30,929 nt of DNA from JAHEIJ01 sp040235565 (GTDB taxonomy: Bacteria; Pseudomonadota; Gammaproteobacteria; UBA6429; Thiohalophilaceae): positions 1 to 30,929 of the forward strand of contig JBECLA010000154.1 in assembly GCA_040235565.1 (NCBI GenBank), in the 5' to 3' direction. How positions within the stretch are numbered: the first letter of the stretch is position 1; every line of letters starts with the position of its first letter. The notes beneath the pieces are model-generated. The model searched no databases, was not told where the DNA came from, and saw nothing but the letters and a program-made list of their open reading frames with translations. The translations under genes were made by a program, and so were the position numbers. Positions 8,165 through 16,061 of this stretch are shown here, in pieces.

Positions 8165-9298
8165 ATGGAAGAGATCTTTAAATATGCTGACGAACTGGGG
8201 CCGTTAAAAGTCATCCACGTCCATGAACCCTCACTGGATCTTAAAGCCATCCTTGTAGTTGATAATGTCGCTAAAGGCCCTTCAATCGGGGGTGTACGCA
8301 TGGCACCGGATGTCAGCACAGAGGAATGCTTTCGTCTCGCCCGGGCCATGACATTTAAAAATGCCGCCGCCGGCTTACCCCATGGTGGAGGTAAGGCCGT
8401 GTTGTATGGCGACCCCAAAATGATCAAACCCGACAAAGAACGTCTGATTCGCGCCCTGGCCAACGCTTTGCGTAACGAAGACACCTACATTTTTGCCCCC
8501 GATATGGGTACCGATGAAGAATGCATGGCCTGGGTCAGAGATGAAATCGGGCGGGTTGTCGGCTTGCCACGCGAAATCGGCGGCATACCATTGGATGAAA
8601 TTGGTGCCACCGGGTGGGGCCTGAGTCATGTGGTCGATGTCGCCTTGAAATATTGTGACTTCGAACTGAAGGGTGCCCGTCTAGTGGTACAGGGATTTGG
8701 CGCCGTGGGTAAGCATGTCACACGTTTTCTCACCGCAAAAGGGGCGGTGCTAGTGAGTGTAGCCGACTCGGAAGGCGCCATCCATAATCCAACCGGTCTT
8801 GATTTTGATGAACTCCTGGCATTGAAAGATAACGGTCAATCCGTCACTGCCTATGCCGATGCGGAAAAGATGGCGCGCGACGACGTCATTGGCGTGGAAT
8901 GTGACATCTGGATCCCTGCGGCTCGACCAGATGTGGTGAACGAAAACAATGTCCAACAACTGAATACTCGTCTGGTTGTGGAAGGCGCCAATATTCCCTT
9001 TACCCATGCGGCCGAAAAATATCTGGCGGATAAAGGCGTGCTGTGTGTTCCTGATTTTATTGCCAATGCCGGTGGCGTGATCTGTGCTGCCATGGAATAT
9101 CAGGGTGCCAGTCAGTCCGCCGCATTTCAAACCATTGAAGAAAAATTACGGCGCAATACCGAACTTGTGCTGCAAGCTGTCAAACGCAAACAGATCCTGC
9201 CTCGTGAAGCAGCCATGGATCTCGCACTGGAACGGGTGAAAAAGGCGATGAGTTTCAGACGTTACGCCCTGTTTTCATCCGCACCCGATTTTATTTAA
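8165..9298 (+). CDS. Glu/Leu/Phe/Val family amino acid dehydrogenase
   Basis: NAD(P)-dependent oxidative deamination of an amino acid to its 2-oxoacid. The 377-residue length lies nearer leucine/phenylalanine dehydrogenases than typical glutamate dehydrogenases. GPSIGGVRMAP and ARAMTFKNAAAGLPHGGGK carry the substrate and catalytic lysines (K65, K77), with APDMGT (D113) after them. IGATGWGL is glutamate-dehydrogenase-like, and QGFGAVG (176-182) is the nucleotide-binding loop. IANAGGVICAAMEY is conserved near the C-terminus. AAGGAA precedes the ATG. It leads an operon: the oxidoreductase gamma/delta gene starts 47 bases later. Substrate specificity (branched-chain, aromatic or glutamate) cannot be set by eye. 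Confidence 0.92.
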   Translation: MEEIFKYADELGPLKVIHVHEPSLDLKAILVVDNVAKGPSIGGVRMAPDVSTEECFRLARAMTFKNAAAGLPHGGGKAVLYGDPKMIKPDKERLIRALANALRNEDTYIFAPDMGTDEECMAWVRDEIGRVVGLPREIGGIPLDEIGATGWGLSHVVDVALKYCDFELKGARLVVQGFGAVGKHVTRFLTAKGAVLVSVADSEGAIHNPTGLDFDELLALKDNGQSVTAYADAEKMARDDVIGVECDIWIPAARPDVVNENNVQQLNTRLVVEGANIPFTHAAEKYLADKGVLCVPDFIANAGGVICAAMEYQGASQSAAFQTIEEKLRRNTELVLQAVKRKQILPREAAMDLALERVKKAMSFRRYALFSSAPDFI

Positions 9299-9345
9299 CA
9301 CGCCTCCTTAACGTATTTTCCGGGGGCGAGTCACAAGGAGCCGCC

Positions 9346-10278
9346 ATGTACCGAATTCGTTTTCATGGTCGCGGTGGACAGGGCATGAAAACAGCCAGTC
9401 GCATTCTGGGCACGGCCTTCTTTCTGGAAGGTTTTGAAGTCCAGGATGCGCCGCGTTACGGCGCGGAGCGGCGTGGTGCACCGATCTTTGCCTATGTACG
9501 TGCTGACAGACAGGCAATCCATGAACGGGGAGTCATCCATCGCCCGGATCTGGTTATCGTGGCGGATGACAGTCTGATACCGGTGCCCGGTGCCGGGGTA
9601 CTTAGTGATCTCGACGCTCATGGCGTCTTGTTAATCAATAGTGATGAATCAGCCGAAGTGTGGCAACACCGTCTGAATATCCAGAACACCATATTGACCT
9701 TACCTGCCGAAGCCGAAGAACGGGCGGAACTGCGCTTTATTGGTGCGAGTTGCTCCGGTGCGGCAGCTTGCCTGCTGGGTGTCATTAGTCGCGAGAGTTT
9801 AAGTCAGGCAATTCGTGACGAGATCGCTCCGCTGGGTGAAACGGTGGTAGAGACAAATATTAACAAAGCCTTGACTGCATTTGATTTAATGACGCCACAT
9901 GGGGGTTGTGTTACGGAAGGAAAAGCAATCAATGCCGCTGATTATGCAAGCCCTGACTGGATCGAATTACCCTTTGAGCAAGCCCGGGTTGCCGCGCCCG
10001 CGATCCATGCGGCAGCAACCAGCGTCGAAGTCAAGACCGGGCTGTGGCGCACCTTACGACCGGTGATCGACTATACGCGTTGTAATCGTTGTTGGTGGGT
10101 ATGCAGTACCTTCTGTCCTGACGGCGCGATTGAAGTGGATGCCGAGGGTCAACCCCATATTGATTATGACCACTGCAAGGGTTGCATGGTGTGTGTCGCC
10201 CAATGTCCGCCACACGCAATTGAAGCCATCTCTGAACAGGAAGCTCAACAAAAAGAACATCAGGGAGCCGGCGCATGA
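9346..10278 (+). CDS. 2-oxoacid:ferredoxin oxidoreductase, fused gamma and delta subunits
   Basis: 310 residues. Residues 1-185 are the gamma domain: FHGRGGQGMKTASRILG, then DAPRYGAERRGAPIFAYVR, and FIGASCSGAAACLLG, with TNINKALTAFD closing it. Residues 235-292 are a delta-type ferredoxin domain with two clusters, C246-C249-C253-C257 and C277-C280-C283-C287. The second cluster has standard CxxCxxCxxxCP spacing; the first has an extra residue (CxxCxxxCxxxCP, within CNRCWWVCSTFCPDG). The gamma subunit helps bind coenzyme A and the delta clusters pass electrons to ferredoxin. The stop overlaps the alpha subunit start by four bases (ATGA). A pyruvate, branched-chain or aryl 2-oxoacid is possible. 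Confidence 0.92.
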   Translation: MYRIRFHGRGGQGMKTASRILGTAFFLEGFEVQDAPRYGAERRGAPIFAYVRADRQAIHERGVIHRPDLVIVADDSLIPVPGAGVLSDLDAHGVLLINSDESAEVWQHRLNIQNTILTLPAEAEERAELRFIGASCSGAAACLLGVISRESLSQAIRDEIAPLGETVVETNINKALTAFDLMTPHGGCVTEGKAINAADYASPDWIELPFEQARVAAPAIHAAATSVEVKTGLWRTLRPVIDYTRCNRCWWVCSTFCPDGAIEVDAEGQPHIDYDHCKGCMVCVAQCPPHAIEAISEQEAQQKEHQGAGA

Positions 10279-11549
10279 CACGTTTGTTACTCACCGGTAA
10301 TGGGGCGGCGGCCTGGGGCGCTCGACTCGCGAGGGCTGATTACATTCCAGCCTTTCCCATCACACCGCAAACTGAAATTATTGAAACCCTCGCTAACTGG
10401 ATCGACAGCGATATCATGGCCGCTCGCCTGGTCACACTGGAATCCGAACATTCGATGATCACTGCCGCCGGATCCGCCGCGGCCACTGGCGTGCGGGTCT
10501 TCAGTGCCACCTCAAGCCAGGGACTGTTATATGGCATGGAAATGATTTACACCGTAGCCGGTTGGCGTGCACCCTTTGTGTTGATCAATGTATCACGCGG
10601 ACTTTCCTCTCCCATTACGCTGGAACCGGATCACAATGACATAATGGCCGCACGCGACAGTGGCTTCCTGCAGATCCATTGTTCGACCTGCCAGGAAGTG
10701 TTGGACAGTACTCTCATCGCCTATCGCCTCGCCGAAGATGCACGGGTGCGCCTGCCGGTAATTGTGAATCTCGATGGCTTTTATCTGTCCTTTACCCGTG
10801 AACCGGTGACCCTTCCCGATGAAAAAACTGCCGCCCGATATGTTGGCCAGTTTGATCCCGAAAACATCCGCTTTCGTGCCAGCGCGCCGGTGAGTCAGGC
10901 GGTGGCAGTGCTCGGTGGCAGTCCCTATTCCTATTTTCGCTATGAATCACACCTCGCGGCACAAAATGGCCTGGCCGTGTATGAAGAAGTTGCAGCTGAA
11001 TTTAACGAACTGTTTGGTCGCCAGCATGAGGCCATTGAAGCCTATCGCTGTGCCGATGCCGACATGGTCTTTGTCATGCTCGGCTCGTTTGCGACCAAGG
11101 CCAAACAGGCTGTCGACCAATTACGGGCTGCGGGCTGGGCGGTAGGATTGTTACGTCCGCGCCTGTTCCGGCCATTCCCGCGGCAGCAGTTCCAGGAGTT
11201 GCTGGCGAACAAACAAGGGGTGGTGATCATTGATCAGAACATCTCCATGGGGCTGGGTGGGGTGTTACATGCGGAACTGGCTGCTGCGCTATATGGTCAC
11301 CCTGATGCTCCGCCAATCCTGGCAAGTTTCATCGCCGGCCTGGGTGGCCGCGATATCACCAGTGAAGAATTTTTTGCCATGGCAACCGAATTGCAACAGG
11401 CCATTACCAAAGGCCAATCACCACCGCCACGCCTGCTGTATACCGAAACTGAACTGCGTGAAATGCGCAAGTTACAGGCCGTGGCCCAGGTTGAGCGCGA
11501 GGAATTACAACCGAAGCAGTACACCACACAGGAACAAGAGCATGAATGA
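10275..11549 (+). CDS. 2-oxoacid:ferredoxin oxidoreductase, alpha subunit
   Basis: 424 residues. The N-terminal part matches the pyrimidine-binding and transketolase-like domain of the alpha subunit: GNGAAAWGARLARADYIPAFPITPQTEI, LESEHSMITAAGSAAATG, FSATSSQGLLYGMEMIYTVAG and PDHNDIMAARDSGFLQ. A C-terminal transketolase-C-like domain follows (about 255-390: MVFVMLGSFATKAKQAV, GLLRPRLFRPFP). It pairs with the beta subunit, whose ATG lies 8 bases inside this gene, so translation is coupled. FPITPQTE and NVSRGLSSPITLEPDHND resemble pyruvate and related oxoacid enzymes generally and do not fix the substrate. Confidence 0.93.
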   Translation: MTRLLLTGNGAAAWGARLARADYIPAFPITPQTEIIETLANWIDSDIMAARLVTLESEHSMITAAGSAAATGVRVFSATSSQGLLYGMEMIYTVAGWRAPFVLINVSRGLSSPITLEPDHNDIMAARDSGFLQIHCSTCQEVLDSTLIAYRLAEDARVRLPVIVNLDGFYLSFTREPVTLPDEKTAARYVGQFDPENIRFRASAPVSQAVAVLGGSPYSYFRYESHLAAQNGLAVYEEVAAEFNELFGRQHEAIEAYRCADADMVFVMLGSFATKAKQAVDQLRAAGWAVGLLRPRLFRPFPRQQFQELLANKQGVVIIDQNISMGLGGVLHAELAAALYGHPDAPPILASFIAGLGGRDITSEEFFAMATELQQAITKGQSPPPRLLYTETELREMRKLQAVAQVEREELQPKQYTTQEQEHE

Positions 11550-12474
11550 AGCACGCGTCACAATGTATCGTCGCATGAAGGACCTGCCCTCTACCCATTT
11601 GTTGGGAACCGGGACACCTATGTGTGCCGGTTGTGGTGGGCTGGAAGCTTTGCATGAAATCTATGATCTGATCGGTGCGAAATCGGTCTTTATCAATGCC
11701 GCTGGTTGCATGACCTTATTGTCCGTGTATCCCTTCACCCCGTTTCGGGGTTCCTGGTTATATACCGCCATGGCTTCGGCACCAGCCGGGGCACAGGGAG
11801 TGCGCGACGCGCTGGACATTTTGATCGAACAACAACGCCTGCCGGCAACCGATGACATGGAAGTGGTGGTGTTGACCGGTGATGGTGCGGCCTATGGCAT
11901 GGGACTATCCGCTACTTCCGGGGCGATGGAACGGGATCTGGATTTTCTCTATATCTGTTATGACAACGAGGGCTACGGCAATACCGGGCAGCAATACTCC
12001 GGTGCCACCCCGCATGCCGCCAAGACCGCCACCAGCAAGGGACCGCGCGGGTTTCCGGGTTTCAAAAAAGATCTGTTTGCCATCTGGGCGGCGCATAAAC
12101 CGGCTTATGTCGCCACGGTGATCGGCAGCGAACCGCTGGATCTGGCCCGCAAGATCGAAACCGCTCGTAAGCTCAAAGGTCCGCGCCTGATTATCGCCCT
12201 GGCACCCTGTCCCACCGGCTGGGATTACGATCCCCAACAAACAGTAGAGATCGGTAAACTGGCGGTAAAAACCGGGGTATGGCCGTTGAAAGAATACCTC
12301 AACGGTGAAGTCATTCACACCAAAGTCCCACGCCAACGCCCAGCGGTAGAGGAATACCTCAAACTGCAAGGCCGGTTCAGACACTTGTTTGAACCGCAAC
12401 GTAACGACGCCCTGCTTGCCGAAATCCAGAACAAGATCGATCGCTATTGGGCAAACGTTCGCGAAGAAAAATAA
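11542..12474 (+). CDS. 2-oxoacid:ferredoxin oxidoreductase, beta subunit
   Basis: 310 residues, the thiamine-diphosphate-binding subunit. TPMCAGCGGLEAL gives C28 and C31, AAGCM gives C56 and APCPTGWDYDP gives C223: the four cysteines expected for the PorB-type 4Fe-4S cluster. GDGAAYGMG (113-121) to DNEGYGNTG (141-149) is the thiamine-diphosphate/Mg motif. The reading frame is open much further upstream inside the alpha gene in another phase; the ATG at 11542 is chosen because the conserved N-terminus begins there and overlaps the alpha stop by 8 bases. It is followed after 22 bases by an acyl-CoA synthetase gene. Confidence 0.93.
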   Translation: MNEARVTMYRRMKDLPSTHLLGTGTPMCAGCGGLEALHEIYDLIGAKSVFINAAGCMTLLSVYPFTPFRGSWLYTAMASAPAGAQGVRDALDILIEQQRLPATDDMEVVVLTGDGAAYGMGLSATSGAMERDLDFLYICYDNEGYGNTGQQYSGATPHAAKTATSKGPRGFPGFKKDLFAIWAAHKPAYVATVIGSEPLDLARKIETARKLKGPRLIIALAPCPTGWDYDPQQTVEIGKLAVKTGVWPLKEYLNGEVIHTKVPRQRPAVEEYLKLQGRFRHLFEPQRNDALLAEIQNKIDRYWANVREEK

Positions 12475-12496
12475 AACTGTAGCAACCCAAACCGAG

Positions 12497-14206
12497 ATGG
12501 AATCGACAGCAAAAAGTTATTTTCATCGCGGCGGTACTGAACCGTTACTGGGTACGACCATTCCTGAACATTTTCAGGACGTCGTGGCGCGCTTTTCTGC
12601 GCAGGAAGCCGTGGTGTCGTTACCCCAGGCAAAGCGCTTGACCTATCAGCAACTGTCCGCGGCGATTGATCAACTGGCACGCGGCCTGGTGGCTATTGGT
12701 TATGGTAAAGGTGACCGTATCGGTATCTGGTCCACCGATAACCTGGAATGGTTATTGTTACAGATGGCAACCGCTCGCATTGGTGCCATCCTGGTGAATA
12801 TCAATCCCGCTTATCGGCTCCGGGAGCTGGCCTATGCGTTGGAACGCTCCGAGGTCCAGGGCCTGTTTGCCATACCGCAGTTTCGTAGCAGTGATTATGT
12901 CGCGATGTTGCTGGAACTGCTGCCGGAATTGCAACAGGATCAGAAAGAACAAATTCAAAGCAAGACGTTTCCCTTTTTGCGTCAGGTGGTGCTGTATGAT
13001 CCACGTAATCCGGAAGCCACCGCAAAACCACAACCTGGTTTTATGACCTGGCAGGAAGTCATACATGCCGGGACTGAAATCGGGATTGATACCGTCGATG
13101 CGATCACCATGATGTTGGATCGGGATGATGCTATCAACATTCAGTATACCTCTGGCACCACCGGCTTTCCCAAGGCCGTTGTGTTGTCACACCATAATAT
13201 CCTGAACAATGCCTACTTCTCGGCCGTTGCAATGCATTTCACCGAACACGATCGGCTCTGCATCCCGGTACCGTTTTATCATTGCTTCGGGATGGTGCTG
13301 GCAAACCTGCTGTGCCTTTCGGTCGGCGCCTGCATGGTCATTCCCGCTGAACATTTTGATGCGCCCGCCGTGTTACATGCCATCGAGACGGAACGCTGCA
13401 CCGCCGTGCATGGGGTGCCGACGATGTTTATTGCCGAACTGGAACACCCTAACTTCAAAAATTTTGATTTAACCAGTCTGCGCACCGGTATCATGGCCGG
13501 GGCCCCCTGTCCCCCGTCACTGATGCAGCGTGTGATGCAAGATATGCATTGTCGTGAAATTCTGATTGGCTATGGTGAAACCGAAGCCTCTCCCCTGACG
13601 CATCTGACGACACGTGATGACACGATGGAACGACGCACCCAGACCGTGGGCAAAAATCTGCCGCATCAGGAAGTCAAAATCGTCGATGTAGAAACCGGCG
13701 CGACCGTGCCACTGGGTGAGATTGGCGAGATCTGTTTTCGGGGTTATCACATCATGCGTGGTTACTACGGCCAGCCCGATAAAACCGCAGAAACCATCAA
13801 TACCAATGGCTGGCTCTATTCCGGAGATCTCGGCACCATGGATGCCGAAGGCTATGTCCAGATCACTGGCCGGCGCAAGGAAATGATCATTCGTGGTGGG
13901 GAAAATATCTATCCGCGCGAGATCGAGGAATTTCTGTTCACCCATCCTAAAGTTGCGCAGGTTGCGGTATTTGGCGTCCCGGATGAGTATTACGGGGAAG
14001 AGGTGATGGCGTGGATCCAATTACATGCCGGTGAAACGGCCACCGAAGAGGAACTGCGTGATTATTGCAAGGACCAGATCGCGCATTTCAAGATCCCCAA
14101 ACATATCTGGTTCGTGGAGGAGTTCCCGATGACCGTCACTGGCAAGTTGCAAAAATTTCGAATGCGCGAAATCGCCATGGAAAAAATACAACAGCAACCA
14201 GGCTGA
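12497..14206 (+). CDS. AMP-forming acyl-CoA synthetase (medium/long-chain type)
   Basis: About 569 residues of the ANL superfamily: activates a carboxylic acid with ATP to an acyl-adenylate and then to acyl-CoA. Visible motifs are YTSGTTGFPKAVVLSH (A3/P-loop, about 217), PFYHCFGMVLANL, the GYGETEASPLTH core, YSGDLGTMDAEGYVQITGRRKEMIIRGGENIYP (hinge region) and the C-terminal lysine region TVTGKLQKFRMREI. The start is placed at ATG 12497, where similarity to known synthetases begins; its ribosome site is weak, which suggests coupling to the beta gene 22 bases upstream. It is the last gene of the operon, before the terminator at about 14235. The chain is likely a fatty or aryl acid. Confidence 0.92.
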   Translation: MESTAKSYFHRGGTEPLLGTTIPEHFQDVVARFSAQEAVVSLPQAKRLTYQQLSAAIDQLARGLVAIGYGKGDRIGIWSTDNLEWLLLQMATARIGAILVNINPAYRLRELAYALERSEVQGLFAIPQFRSSDYVAMLLELLPELQQDQKEQIQSKTFPFLRQVVLYDPRNPEATAKPQPGFMTWQEVIHAGTEIGIDTVDAITMMLDRDDAINIQYTSGTTGFPKAVVLSHHNILNNAYFSAVAMHFTEHDRLCIPVPFYHCFGMVLANLLCLSVGACMVIPAEHFDAPAVLHAIETERCTAVHGVPTMFIAELEHPNFKNFDLTSLRTGIMAGAPCPPSLMQRVMQDMHCREILIGYGETEASPLTHLTTRDDTMERRTQTVGKNLPHQEVKIVDVETGATVPLGEIGEICFRGYHIMRGYYGQPDKTAETINTNGWLYSGDLGTMDAEGYVQITGRRKEMIIRGGENIYPREIEEFLFTHPKVAQVAVFGVPDEYYGEEVMAWIQLHAGETATEEELRDYCKDQIAHFKIPKHIWFVEEFPMTVTGKLQKFRMREIAMEKIQQQPG

Positions 14207-14231
14207 CAAGAATCCCGTATTTAGCTGTAAG

Positions 14232-14256
14232 AAAAAACCCGGCAGACGCCGGGTTT
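14232..14256 (-). terminator. Rho-independent terminator between convergent operons
   Basis: A perfect 9-base stem, AAACCCGGC (14235-14243) and GCCGGGTTT (14248-14256), has the loop AGAC. Read on the minus strand it ends in a run of six T (14237-14232), so it chiefly ends the Hsp20 transcript 25 bases after its stop. On the plus strand it has only three T and may act weakly for the acyl-CoA synthetase operon. Confidence 0.9.
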
Positions 14257-14280
14257 CGTAATTAAAAATCGATGCTTTAT

Positions 14281-14781
14281 TTATTTAATCTCGATACTGC
14301 GGCGTTTTGCTTTTTCCACTTTCGGTAATTTCAATTCCAGCACACCATCCTTGAAACTTGCCTTGACCTTATCGGCATCGACATAAGCCGGCAAACCGAC
14401 AGTACGTGCGTAGGCACCTCGTGAAATTTCACAGCGGTAATAATCACCTTTTTCTTCCTTTTCTTCATGGCTCGTGCTGCCCTTGATGGTCACGCTGTTT
14501 TCCGTCACGGACACATCCAGGTCTTTTTTATCGACACCCGGCAGTTCAGCTTTCACCACCACTTCATCATCCCGTTCAACCACATCAACTTTGGGAATTT
14601 TACCTTCAAAAGGTTTTGCCATTTCACCCCAGGAAGGCCATTCCCAGCGAAAAGGCCGCATCCAGCCGCGCGAAAAGACGTCTTCAAACATGCGATCCAT
14701 TTCTTCAAAAGGGTTCAATGCGCGTCGCGGCTCGGCTTTTTGCAGTTCCTGTTTGCTTTCTTTCTTCTCTTCTTTTGCCAT
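14281..14781 (-). CDS. Small heat-shock protein, Hsp20/alpha-crystallin family
   Basis: 166 residues; an ATP-independent holdase that forms oligomers and prevents aggregation of unfolded proteins in the cytoplasm. A charged N-terminus (MAKEEKKESKQELQKAEPRR) is followed by RALNPFEEMDRMFEDVF. The crystallin domain (about 65-155) contains PKVDVVERDDEVVVKAELPGVDKKD and ISRGAYARTVGLPAYVD, ending with the canonical GVLELKLPK and the IEIK tail. The longer frame starting at 14799 would put the AGGAG ribosome site inside the gene, so ATG 14781 is preferred. It is the last gene of the chaperone island, 122 bases after dnaJ, and may have its own promoter in that gap. Confidence 0.95.
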   Translation of the reverse strand: MAKEEKKESKQELQKAEPRRALNPFEEMDRMFEDVFSRGWMRPFRWEWPSWGEMAKPFEGKIPKVDVVERDDEVVVKAELPGVDKKDLDVSVTENSVTIKGSTSHEEKEEKGDYYRCEISRGAYARTVGLPAYVDADKVKASFKDGVLELKLPKVEKAKRRSIEIK

Positions 14782-14903
14782 GTCATGTCTCCTGTTCAAA
14801 GAAAGTTCACATAAAGCACTACGAAATAAGATTGACTGGATGCAAACATATTGTCCACTTTCAGTCAGCGCAATTAATTAAGTAAGTATAGCCAGCACAT
14901 ATT

Positions 14904-16040
14904 TCAAGAGGTTTGCCACCAGCGTTTTTTTTGCGTGCTATTTGATCCAAGTAAACGAAGTTGTTCATACAGACGGCGTTCCTCCGCCGTCGGATGTTCG
15001 GGAATGTGCACCTGAATGCGTACATTGAGATTACCATGACCATTCTCGCCCGGCCGGGCCAGCCCCTTGCCACGCAAGCGGAGGATTTCCTCCGGCTGCG
15101 TGCCAGGTGGGACTTTCACCTCAACCTGCCCTTGCAGGGTCGGTACAGTCAACCTGGTACCCAGGACGGCATCCACCACCTCGAGGGTCTCGCTACGCCA
15201 CAGGTCGGCACCGGCCCGTTGAAAGCGGGGATCCCGGGCACTGCGAACAATGACATATAAATCACCAGGGGCTCCGTTCGGATCCTCACTCGGCATACCA
15301 TGAGCGGGGATACGCAAGGCGGTGGCCTCCTCAATGCCGACGGGAATTTTGACTTTGAGCGATTCTTCTTTGTCTATCTGGCCGCTGCCATGGCATTTTG
15401 CACAAGGCTCATCAATAAACGTCCCACGCCCCTGACAGTTTGGACATACCATGATTTGTTGAAAATGGATATGGCCTTTTTCCTGTTCCTCATCCCGGGA
15501 TATGACCCGTCTTCCCGTCCCGCCGCAAGCTTCACACTGCCGCGGCGTGGTACCCGGTTTGGCGCCGGAGCCGGAGCAGGCAGAGCAAGTAATGGCTCGC
15601 GTGTAGCGTACGGTTTCTTCGCCGCCGGTGTTGATCCGTTCCAACGGAACAGTCAACATGATTTCGAGATCCTCTCCCCGGACAGGGCCACGCCGACCAT
15701 GTCGAAACAGGCGATCAAAAATACTGCCACCACCAAAGTCAAACCCGAAACCCATATCGCCAAAAATATCGCCAAAATCGATCCCACCAAACAGATCTTC
15801 GGGTGTGAAGTCGGCCACCCCGGCAAAACCGCCATGGTCATATTGAGAACGTTTCTTGGGATCAGACAGGACGGCGTAGGCTTCGGCGATCTCCTTGAAC
15901 TTTTCTTCCGCATCCGCCGCTTTGTTGCGATCCGGATGGTATTTCATCGCCAATTCACGAAACGCGTTCTTTATGGTCGCCGCATCCGCATCACGCCCTA
16001 CGCCGAGGACTTCGTAATAATCACGTTGCACATTAGCCAT
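14904..16040 (-). CDS. dnaJ: DnaJ-type (Hsp40 class I) co-chaperone
   Basis: 378 residues. The J domain (1-70) has HPD at 35-37, which stimulates DnaK ATPase. A Gly/Phe-rich linker follows (about 71-120; FGGIDFGDIFGDMGFGFDFGGG). The zinc-binding region has four CxxCxGxG repeats (CSACSGSG, CEACGGTG, CPNCQGRG and CAKCHGSG). The C-terminal substrate-binding domain ends in HIPEHPTAEERRLYEQL. All landmarks of class I DnaJ are intact. It lies 21 bases after the DnaK-like gene, so the two form a working pair. The ribosome site GGAAG is 10 bases ahead of the ATG. It may be a second copy beside a housekeeping dnaK-dnaJ elsewhere; this cannot be judged here. Confidence 0.96.
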   Translation of the reverse strand: MANVQRDYYEVLGVGRDADAATIKNAFRELAMKYHPDRNKAADAEEKFKEIAEAYAVLSDPKKRSQYDHGGFAGVADFTPEDLFGGIDFGDIFGDMGFGFDFGGGSIFDRLFRHGRRGPVRGEDLEIMLTVPLERINTGGEETVRYTRAITCSACSGSGAKPGTTPRQCEACGGTGRRVISRDEEQEKGHIHFQQIMVCPNCQGRGTFIDEPCAKCHGSGQIDKEESLKVKIPVGIEEATALRIPAHGMPSEDPNGAPGDLYVIVRSARDPRFQRAGADLWRSETLEVVDAVLGTRLTVPTLQGQVEVKVPPGTQPEEILRLRGKGLARPGENGHGNLNVRIQVHIPEHPTAEERRLYEQLRLLGSNSTQKKRWWQTS

Positions 16041-16061
16041 GAAGGTGTTTCTTCCATGTGT

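Noticed and set aside
11230..11541. Upstream extension of the beta-subunit frame
   Set aside because: It overlaps the alpha subunit in a different phase; the conserved beta domain starts only after ATG 11542.
13517..14020. Minus-strand frame of about 167 codons
   Set aside because: It is antisense within the acyl-CoA synthetase gene; the sense strand shows the full ANL motif set.
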